Positions 37,215 to 44,099 of a stretch of DNA of 64,000 nt are shown here, piece by piece. The position numbers were made by a program, and so were the translations under genes. The notes beneath the pieces are model-generated. The model ran no database searches. It saw only the letters and a program-made list of their open reading frames with translations, and was not told the DNA's origin. Numbering within the stretch: position 1 is the first letter of the stretch; every line of letters begins with the position of its first letter. The stretch spans positions 248,001 through 312,000 of the forward strand of contig BBYL01000011.1 in the NCBI GenBank assembly GCA_001570385.1, written 5' to 3'. This DNA is from Microtetraspora glauca. GTDB lineage: Bacteria > Actinomycetota > Actinomycetes > Streptosporangiales > Streptosporangiaceae.

Positions 37215-37658
37215 ATGCTCGAACTCAAAAGCCGTAGTGCCCGGGAGAACCCGATGGTGCGACGGGCCCTGATCCCGGCTTTCCTCGGCCAGCGCATCAC
37301 ATACCTGCTGGCCGGTGCCATGACGGCCGGGGTGTATTACGCTCTTCTTTGCCTAGGATTGCTGGTCGCCAAGAATGCGGTGCCCTACCTTTTCCTCGTC
37401 GTGGTCAGCCACTTCATCACCGTGGTGCTCGTCTATCCGGCGTATAGGCTGGTGGTCTTCAAGGTCTCCGGCGTGGGATGGCTGTCCGGTTACCTGCGCT
37501 TCTACGCCGTCGGGCTGAGCTTCCTCGGCCTGTCCGTCATCGGCCTGCCCATTCTGGTGGAGTTCGCCGGGATTCCCATCATGGTGGCGCAGGGCCTGAT
37601 AATCCTGATGAGTCCGCCGCTGAGTTACGCGATACACCGAGCATGGACCTTCCGGTAG
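37215..37658 (+). CDS. GtrA family membrane protein, second copy
   Basis: A 147-residue protein with four membrane segments and GtrA-like motifs (ITYLLAGAMTAGVYYALL, PAYRLVVF, SYAIHRAWTF). ATG 37215 has GGAG 10 bases upstream; ATG 37254 with GGGAG 6 bases upstream is equally plausible and would give 134 residues, closer to the other copy. Divergent from the second GtrB-like gene. Confidence 0.8.
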   Translation: MLELKSRSARENPMVRRALIPAFLGQRITYLLAGAMTAGVYYALLCLGLLVAKNAVPYLFLVVVSHFITVVLVYPAYRLVVFKVSGVGWLSGYLRFYAVGLSFLGLSVIGLPILVEFAGIPIMVAQGLIILMSPPLSYAIHRAWTFR

Positions 37659-37834
37659 TGGGAGGGCGTCGGCAACGTCTAGCCCTGGCAACATGTGCAA
37701 CACCGTTCGGCAAAGGCGGCCTGCGGTGCGACGTTCTCGATTCGAGCCCCCGGTAATTTCGACCGGTCAGATGGTCGCTGCGGCCATGCGTTCTTCAATG
37801 AGGGATCCAAAAGCATGGAAGGACTCGAAGAGCG

Positions 37835-38902
37835 GTGAAGGCACTCGTTCTGGCGGGCGGCAAGGGGACCAGACTGCGCCCGCTGACCCACACGTCGGCG
37901 AAACAGCTCGTCCCTGTCGCGAACAAGCCGGTGCTCTTTTACGGGCTCGAGGCGATCCGTGAGGCGGGGATCACCAGCGTCGGCATCATCGTCGGCGACA
38001 CGGCGCACGAGATCCGCGAGGCCGTCGGCGACGGTTCGGCTTTCGGGCTCGACGTCACCTACATCGAGCAGGAGGCGCCGCTCGGCCTCGCGCACTGTGT
38101 CCTGATCGCCAGGGAGTTCCTCGCCGACGACCCCTTCGTGATGTACCTCGGGGACAACTTCCTGATCGACGGCATCAGCGGCCTGGTCGACGCCTTCGAC
38201 GCGGCCGACTGCGACGCCCGCATCCTGCTCACCCGGGTCGCGGAGCCGCAGTTCTACGGCGTCGCGGAGCTCGGGCCGGACGGAGAGATCGTCGCGCTCG
38301 AAGAGAAGCCGGTGAACCCGCGCAGCGATCTCGCGATCGTCGGGGTCTACACGTTCGCACCCGCCATCCACGATGCCGTACGCGCGATCAGGCCGTCCGC
38401 CCGGGGCGAGCTGGAGATCACCGACGCCATCAAGTGGCTCATCGACGCCGGCCATCGGGTCCAGTCACATCTCGTCACCGGCTATTGGAAGGACACCGGC
38501 CGGCTGGAGGACATGCTGGAGTGCAACCGGATCGTGCTGGAGGCGATCGAGCACGACTGCAGGGGCACGGTGGACGGGCTCTCCGAGATAACCGGGCGGG
38601 TCGTCATCGGCCCCGGCGCCGTCGTGGAGAATTCCGTGATCCGTGGGCCCGCGGTCATCGGCGCCGATACCAAGATCGATCGCTCGTACATCGGCCCCTA
38701 CACGTCCATCGGAGACGGCTGCACGGTGGAGGAGGCCGAGGTGGAGTACAGCATCGTCCTGGGCGAGTCGGCCATCAGAGGCGTCGGCGGGCTCAGCCGC
38801 TCCCTCATCGGCCGTAATGTCGAGGTCACGAAGGCGGCCGGAGTGCCGAACGCCTGTCAGCTCATGGTGGGAGACCACAGCAAGGTTCAGGTGCGCGCAT
38901 GA
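37835..38902 (+). CDS. rmlA: Glucose-1-phosphate thymidylyltransferase, long form
   Basis: A 355-residue nucleotidyltransferase making dTDP-glucose. N-terminal LAGGKGTRLRPLT signature, substrate block YLGDNF, and a C-terminal left-handed beta-helix (about 245-355). This longer architecture is common in actinobacterial antibiotic and glycan clusters (RmlA-long/StrD type). GTG 37835 is preceded by GAAGAG. It overlaps rmlB by 4 bases. It feeds both amino-sugar branches of this locus. Confidence 0.93.
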   Translation: MKALVLAGGKGTRLRPLTHTSAKQLVPVANKPVLFYGLEAIREAGITSVGIIVGDTAHEIREAVGDGSAFGLDVTYIEQEAPLGLAHCVLIAREFLADDPFVMYLGDNFLIDGISGLVDAFDAADCDARILLTRVAEPQFYGVAELGPDGEIVALEEKPVNPRSDLAIVGVYTFAPAIHDAVRAIRPSARGELEITDAIKWLIDAGHRVQSHLVTGYWKDTGRLEDMLECNRIVLEAIEHDCRGTVDGLSEITGRVVIGPGAVVENSVIRGPAVIGADTKIDRSYIGPYTSIGDGCTVEEAEVEYSIVLGESAIRGVGGLSRSLIGRNVEVTKAAGVPNACQLMVGDHSKVQVRA

Positions 38903-39876
38903 GGATCCTGGTCTCGGGGGGCGCCGGATTCATCGGCTCCAACTATGTCCGGTCGCTGCTCACCGGGGCGTACGCCGGCTACGAGGACGCCCATGTGACG
39001 GTGCTCGACAAGCTCACCTACGCGGGCAACATGGCGAACCTGCGGCCGGTCGAGGGGGCCGCCCGGCTCACCTTCGTCCACGGCGACATCACCGACGCCG
39101 CCCTTCTCGCCGAGTTGGTGCCCGGCCACGACATCGTCGTCAACTTCGCCGCCGAGACGCATGTGGACCGCTCGATCACCGGCGCGGGCGACTTCGTGGT
39201 CACCAATGTGCAGGGCACGCAGTGTCTGCTCCAGGCCGCACTTGACCACGACGTGCGCACGGTCGTCCAGGTCTCGACCGACGAGGTGTACGGGTCGATC
39301 GAGGAGGGCTCGTGGACCGAATGCGAGCCGCTGCTGCCGAACTCGCCCTACTCCGCCGCCAAGGCGGGCGCCGACCTGCTCTGCCGTGCCTACCATCGGA
39401 CGCACGGCCTCGACGTCCGCGTCACCAGATGTTCCAACAACTACGGCCCCTACCAGTACCCCGAGAAGGTCATCCCGCTCTTCGTCACCAACCTCATCGA
39501 CGGCCGACCCGTCCCGATGTACGGCGACGGCCGCAACGTGCGCGAGTGGTTGCATGTCGACGACCACTGCCGGGGCATCCAGACCGTGGTCGACAAGGGC
39601 GGCGCGGGAGAGGTCTACAACATCGGCGGCGGGGTCGAGCTGACCAACCTGGAGCTGACCCGCCGGCTGCTCGATGCCTTCGGCGTCGGCTGGGAGATGG
39701 TCGAGCACGTGCCGGATCGGCTCGGCCATGACCTGCGCTACTCCGTCGACTCCGGCAAGATCCGTTCGATCGGCTACGAGCCTCTGGTCGACTTCGACGA
39801 GGGGCTCGCCGAGGTCGTGCGGTGGTATCGCGACCACGAGGACTGGTGGCGCGGGCTCAGGGCCACGACCTCCTGA
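38899..39876 (+). CDS. rmlB: dTDP-glucose 4,6-dehydratase
   Basis: A 325-residue NAD-dependent extended SDR that converts dTDP-glucose to dTDP-4-keto-6-deoxyglucose. Motifs: SGGAGFIGSNYVR, FAAETHVDRSI, VSTDEVYGS (catalytic Asp-Glu) and YSAAKAGAD (catalytic Tyr and Lys), RCSNNYGPYQ. It overlaps rmlA by 4 bases. No rmlC or rmlD accompanies it, so the 4-keto intermediate is most likely drawn off to amino sugars rather than rhamnose. Confidence 0.95.
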   Translation: MRILVSGGAGFIGSNYVRSLLTGAYAGYEDAHVTVLDKLTYAGNMANLRPVEGAARLTFVHGDITDAALLAELVPGHDIVVNFAAETHVDRSITGAGDFVVTNVQGTQCLLQAALDHDVRTVVQVSTDEVYGSIEEGSWTECEPLLPNSPYSAAKAGADLLCRAYHRTHGLDVRVTRCSNNYGPYQYPEKVIPLFVTNLIDGRPVPMYGDGRNVREWLHVDDHCRGIQTVVDKGGAGEVYNIGGGVELTNLELTRRLLDAFGVGWEMVEHVPDRLGHDLRYSVDSGKIRSIGYEPLVDFDEGLAEVVRWYRDHEDWWRGLRATTS

Positions 39877-40054
39877 TCGTCAGGGCGGTTGTGGTCGTCC
39901 GCCATGCGGATGCCGGCACAGCGGTAGAACCGATCACGGAATTCACGCGCGCGCCCTGGGGCCCTATCGCTGCGGGCCACTGGGCGCAGTGCGTTGACGG
40001 CTCGGAGCGCTCAGCTCTCGCACAATTACCAAGCTAATTTCCGGGGAACAAAAC

Positions 40055-40819
40055 ATGCGGATCGTCCTATTCTGTAATGACCGGACTGGTCTTGAGATCG
40101 CGACGTGGCTTCATGGCAGGCCGGACGCGGAGGTCGCCGCGGTCGTCCTCAACGCTCCCGGTCAGCAGCGTCGGGCAGACGAGATCAGGAGCCTGTTCCC
40201 TGACCTGGAGCGAGCGGGCCTCGTCCTCACCGGGGACATGCTCAGGAACGGACAGGCGGCGCGCCGCATCGCAGGGCTAGGCGCGGAGTTGGGGATCTCC
40301 CTGTATTTCGCGCACATATTCACGTCGGAGCTCATCAACGCGTTTCCGCGTGGGATCGTCAACCTCCATCCCTCCTTGCTCCCATACAACCGGGGGCGGC
40401 GGACGGCGATCTGGTCGATCATCGACGGCACACCGGCCGGTGCGACGTTGCACATGGTCGACGAGGGAGTCGACACGGGTCCGGTGCTCGCGCAGGAAGA
40501 GGTTCCGGTTCACCCGCACGACACGGGCGGTTCGCTCTACCGAAAGGTCGAGGACGCCGCCGTCGAACTGTTCCGGCGCTCGTGGCCGCTGCTGTGCGCG
40601 AACGCGCTCACACCGAAGGAACAGGATCACGACAAGGCCACCGCACACACGACCAGCGAGTTCGAGGCACTCGGGTACCTTGACCCGGACCAGATCATGA
40701 CGGTCGGGCGAATGGTGGACATCATGCGGGGCCGGTGCTTCAACCGGGACAACTGCGTGCGACTCCGCACGCTCGACGGCACCGTGATCCGCCTCTTTCT
40801 GGAGCTGATCCCGGAGTGA
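40055..40819 (+). CDS. Sugar N-formyltransferase
   Basis: A 254-residue methionyl-tRNA-formyltransferase-fold enzyme that would formylate an amino sugar from N10-formyltetrahydrofolate. The catalytic triad is visible: Asn103 and His105 in NLHPSLLPYNRG, and Asp140 in EGVDTGPVLAQ. The C-terminal region (about 190-254) lacks the tRNA-binding domain of Fmt, as expected for sugar enzymes such as those making Qui4NFo or Fuc3NFo. It lies downstream of rmlAB; CCGGGGA precedes the ATG. Either the RffA or FdtB product could be its substrate, competing with the acetyltransferases. Confidence 0.85.
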   Translation: MRIVLFCNDRTGLEIATWLHGRPDAEVAAVVLNAPGQQRRADEIRSLFPDLERAGLVLTGDMLRNGQAARRIAGLGAELGISLYFAHIFTSELINAFPRGIVNLHPSLLPYNRGRRTAIWSIIDGTPAGATLHMVDEGVDTGPVLAQEEVPVHPHDTGGSLYRKVEDAAVELFRRSWPLLCANALTPKEQDHDKATAHTTSEFEALGYLDPDQIMTVGRMVDIMRGRCFNRDNCVRLRTLDGTVIRLFLELIPE

Positions 40820-40849
40820 CCATCGGACGCGTGTGATGGTCGACGAGAA

Positions 40850-41164
40850 ATGACTGACGCGGAGACTCGGGAGCAACGCGCTCGGACGGTGAACGCCCGC
40901 CGCGCCGTGTTGCCACTCCTCGTCGGGATCTTCGGGCTCCTGCTGGGCGCGGCCGTTCTATGGCGTTTCGCCGCGGTTTCGCGGCAGGGGAGACCACGGC
41001 CGCGGGATTCGCCACCATCGCCTCGATGGTGGCGCTCCTTTCCGCCGCCCAACTCATCGCCTTCGGGGGTTCTGGGGGAGTACATCGGCCGCATCCACAG
41101 CTTGGGTGCTGTTCCCATCACCGGTCTCGTCGATGACGAGTACCGCGTTCAGGTCACCACCTGA
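40850..41164 (+). pseudogene. Frameshifted C-terminal remnant of a GtrB-like glycosyltransferase
   Basis: Only the membrane-anchoring C-terminus of a GT2 gene like 36135-37136 remains. One frame reads GIFGLLLGAAVLWRF; the reading then continues in a shifted frame as GETTAAGFATIASMVALLSA; it then returns to the first frame as VLGEYIGRIH after one extra G in the run near 41052-41057. Each piece aligns in order with the intact copy (LLLGAVVLWRF, AGFTTIASMVALFSA, VLGEYVGRIH). The catalytic domain is missing. This is a decayed third GtrB, or a sequencing error would have to explain two shifts and the missing N-terminus. Confidence 0.8.
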
Positions 41165-41208
41165 TCGACTGCCCAGGTGGCGACCCGGTCGCGTACGGCC
41201 TTGTCATT

Positions 41209-41340
41209 TCAGCGGGCCAGGAACGAGAAGTGATACAGCACGTGTGGGCCGCGGTGGCCGATCGCCTCGCCGAGGGTCCGGCGGTTGGCCGTCTCCTCAT
41301 TTCGATCTACAACTGGCGTACCAAGATCATGAAAGCCCGG
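41209..41340 (-). pseudogene. Possible C-terminal remnant of an unidentified gene
   Basis: On the minus strand a 43-residue open stretch has normal-looking codon use and ends RRTLGEAIGHRGPHVLYHFS plus FLAR and a stop, but has no start codon and is closed upstream by another stop. It looks like the tail of a real protein, perhaps an enzyme of the polysaccharide locus; I cannot name the family. It lies next to the broken GtrB-like gene, suggesting a rearrangement scar. Confidence 0.3.
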
Positions 41341-41383
41341 TCAGGTGGGCACCTGCGGTAGCGCGGGCTGTAGTGACGACGTT

Positions 41384-42088
41384 TCACGGCACCCTCGTCG
41401 AAGTGGCGATCTTCAGATACCTCTTGGCGTTCGGCCCGGTGTTGAAGATGAGATCGAGAACGCTCACGTGATGGTCGAAGGGTGGGTGGAGTTGCGGATA
41501 CTCGGGATAGCCCGAGTAGTCGAACCATTGAGTCTCGATTCCCGCATTCTGGAAAATGGTTTCGTCGAGGTAGGCTCGAGCGGCCGGGCCGGTGATGTAT
41601 CGGGTCGCTCCCGACTTCCGGCACAGGTCGACGAGACGCTCGGTTTTGGATCCCGTCGCACCGTAGTCGGTGGACTGACGCAGGTTGGCCTGAATGCCGA
41701 GGATCGAACAGAGCCCTTCGAGGAAGTGTCTGTTTATTTCGGACATCCTGCTTCCTTCGCATTCTCGGTACATCTTTTCCAGGGCCGTGGCGTACTCGTC
41801 GAAGTAGGGGCTCCTCCGGTAGGCGTGTGTGAGTGATCGCCAATGTTTGACATTCCAGGACCGGCTGGCGACGGTCGCCTCGTTGATCAGCTGGCTCCGG
41901 CTTCCGTGTTCGATCGGAATCGAGAGCCATATGGGGCCCGTGGCCGTCTTTATGCGGTTGCGATTACGCCAATCCCTGTTGGTGTATTGCACGTCGTCGA
42001 GCAGGATGAACTCGTCGACATGGGCGATGAGATCGAAATATCCCTTCCAGGGTATATAGTTCGATTGCACTATCGCAACTCGCTTCAT
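41384..42088 (-). CDS. WbqC family protein
   Basis: A 234-residue cytoplasmic protein with the WbqC signature at the N-terminus: VAIVQSNYIPWKGYFDLIAH, DEFILLDDVQYTNRDWRNRN, and IPIEHGSRSQLI. WbqC proteins occur in many O-antigen and capsule loci with amino-sugar genes; a role in modifying the amino group of a sugar has been suggested but the activity is not settled to my knowledge. ATG 42088 gives the standard N-terminus. It is monocistronic and lies opposite to its neighbours, between two stretches of apparently decayed DNA. Confidence 0.85.
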   Translation of the reverse strand: MKRVAIVQSNYIPWKGYFDLIAHVDEFILLDDVQYTNRDWRNRNRIKTATGPIWLSIPIEHGSRSQLINEATVASRSWNVKHWRSLTHAYRRSPYFDEYATALEKMYRECEGSRMSEINRHFLEGLCSILGIQANLRQSTDYGATGSKTERLVDLCRKSGATRYITGPAARAYLDETIFQNAGIETQWFDYSGYPEYPQLHPPFDHHVSVLDLIFNTGPNAKRYLKIATSTRVP

Positions 42089-42762
42089 TCGATTCGCGCT
42101 TCCGTATTGTTCGGCGTGGGTTTGTGTCCGGCGCGCACGGCGATTCTGTGGCCCCCTCACTTCGGGCGGGGCTCCTACCGGCGACATGGCCGTGACGGAC
42201 GTCACCTGTGGGCACATCAGCCGCCTCCGTGGAGGGGTCGACAAGAACCTATGGCGGCGGCGACCGGTTGACCGTTCGAATTTACGGGGAAACCGATCAA
42301 CGGGCCCGCGCGCCCCGTCGATTTTGCCGATAAGCGTCGGGCTCCTTGCCGGGCGTTTACCGGGATCGGAAGTCGCCTCGGCCACACGATCCGGACTCAC
42401 GCCGTGGACCGCTCGGCCCGGCTGCTGATGCCATCGCAGATGGTGGCGTAAGGCGCGGTCCTCGCCGACAGGGCGCTTCTTCCGGTTCTGCAACTGTGCG
42501 AAGTACGCCTCGATCTCCTCGGCGCTTGTCGCCGGGGAAAAGCCGCAGCGCCTCGACGCCGGGGCAGACCTCCGCGCGTTTCTTCCCTCGCGAAACAGCC
42601 CCTTTGTTCGAAAGTCGACTGCGTCTGTCCGCGAGGCGAAGCTGCGACGGCGGTTCGCCCGATGCCGGGCATGGCAGGCGACACGCCGAATCTGCCTTCG
42701 GGGGTTCGGGATCTCCCGACTTCTAGAGTCGGGACATCTGATCTGGAAAATGACGGGGGTCC
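42089..42762. other. Long gene-poor stretch, probably with degraded coding remnants
   Basis: This 674-base region lies between WbqC and the nucleotide-sugar dehydrogenase. On the minus strand, 42420-42560 reads like protein for about 40 codons (including EEIEAYFAQLQNRKKRP) but lacks a start and runs into poor sequence. The first 200 bases are AT-rich and probably hold the WbqC promoter. No family is recognised. It may be the scar of a lost gene. Confidence 0.35.
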
Positions 42763-42768
42763 TTGGAA

Positions 42769-44028
42769 GTGGGAGAGAAGCTGGTCGTGATCGGCCAGGG
42801 ATACGTCGGCCTGCCGCTCGCGATGCGGGCGGTCGAGGCCGGGTTCGACGTCGTGGGGATCGACCTCGACGAGTGGAGGGTGAAACGCCTCAACGCCGCC
42901 GAGAGCTACGTCGAGGACATCGGTGACGACGTGCTGGCCGCCGCCCACCGGTCCGGCCGGTATCACGTCGCAACGGACTACGCGGGCGCCGAGGGGTTCG
43001 ACGTCTGCGTGATCACGGTGCCGACGCCACTGAGCGAGGGCGCACCCGACCTGCGCCACATCGCCTCGGCCGGCCGGTCGATCGCCCCGTTCGTACGGCA
43101 TGGCTCCCTGGTGGTGCTGGAGTCGACGACCTATCCGGGGACCACCGAGGAGTACCTTCGTCCGATCCTGGAGGAAGGGTCGGGGCTGCGGGCCCCCGAG
43201 GACTTCTGCCTCGGCTACAGCCCGGAGCGGATCGACCCGGGCAACGCGCGCTGGCGGCTGGAGAACACCCCGAAGGTCGTCTCCGGCCTCGACGAGGCGT
43301 CCCTCGCCCGGATCCGGGCCTTCTACTGCGCCATCGTGGAGCAGGTCGTCCCGGTGTCGTCGCTCCAGGTGGCCGAGCTGTGCAAGCTCCTGGAGAACAC
43401 GTTCAGGCACGTCAACATCGCCCTGGTGAACGAGCTGTCGATCTTCGCGCAGCAGCTCGGGATCGATGTCTGGGAGGCCATCGACGCGGCATCGACCAAG
43501 CCGTTCGGCTACATGCGCTTCACCCCGGGACCGGGAGTCGGCGGGCACTGCCTCCCGATCGACCCGTCGTACCTGTCCTGGAAGGTCAAGCGCAGCCTGG
43601 GGCACAACTTCCGGTTCGTCGAGCTGGCCAACGACGTCAACGACCACATGCCCGAGCACGTCGTCCACCGGCTGACGCTCGCGCTCAACCAGCGGTTCAA
43701 GCCGGTCAAGGGCAGCCGCGTGCTGCTGCTCGGCCTCGCGTACAAGAAGAACGCGGGCGACTGCCGGGAGTCTCCCGCGATCGAGGTGGCCCGCGCGTTG
43801 ACGAAGCTGGGCGCGGAGGTGCGGGCCGCCGATCCGCACATCGATCTCGGCCGGTTGCCGGCCGGGATCGAGCTCGCGGAGGCGTCCTACCACGAGCTGG
43901 CCCGGGCGGACGCGGTCGTCGTCCTCACCGACCACGACTGCTTCGACTACGAGCTGGTCCAACGCGCCGGCACCTTCGTCTTCGACACCCGCGACCGCTG
44001 CAGGGGCTTCAACGTCGAACGGCTCTGA
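42769..44028 (+). CDS. UDP-N-acetylhexosamine / nucleotide-sugar 6-dehydrogenase
   Basis: A 419-residue NAD-dependent UDP-glucose/GDP-mannose dehydrogenase family enzyme that oxidises C6 of a UDP-sugar to a uronic acid. N-terminal VIGQGYVGLPLAMRAVEAGF (NAD site), ESTTYPGTTEE, and the catalytic Cys near residue 261 in GPGVGGHCLPIDPSYLSW; this Cys motif is the WbpA/WecC style used for HexNAc substrates rather than the GFGGSCFPKD form of UDP-glucose dehydrogenases. GTG 42769 has GGGGG about 10 bases upstream; TTG 42763 is possible. It supplies a HexNAc uronic acid, perhaps later amidated by the AsnB-like enzyme. Confidence 0.88.
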   Translation: MGEKLVVIGQGYVGLPLAMRAVEAGFDVVGIDLDEWRVKRLNAAESYVEDIGDDVLAAAHRSGRYHVATDYAGAEGFDVCVITVPTPLSEGAPDLRHIASAGRSIAPFVRHGSLVVLESTTYPGTTEEYLRPILEEGSGLRAPEDFCLGYSPERIDPGNARWRLENTPKVVSGLDEASLARIRAFYCAIVEQVVPVSSLQVAELCKLLENTFRHVNIALVNELSIFAQQLGIDVWEAIDAASTKPFGYMRFTPGPGVGGHCLPIDPSYLSWKVKRSLGHNFRFVELANDVNDHMPEHVVHRLTLALNQRFKPVKGSRVLLLGLAYKKNAGDCRESPAIEVARALTKLGAEVRAADPHIDLGRLPAGIELAEASYHELARADAVVVLTDHDCFDYELVQRAGTFVFDTRDRCRGFNVERL

Positions 44029-44099
44029 CCCGCCCCCCGCCGGGTGAAGTACTGGCAAAGACGACGGCACGAGGACGCGCCCGCCGCCAGACTCTCCGC

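Noticed and set aside
42397..44070. 557-codon minus-strand frame across the nucleotide-sugar dehydrogenase
   Set aside because: It is the complement of a clear enzyme gene with intact catalytic motifs; the product is Asp/Val/Glu/Arg low complexity.
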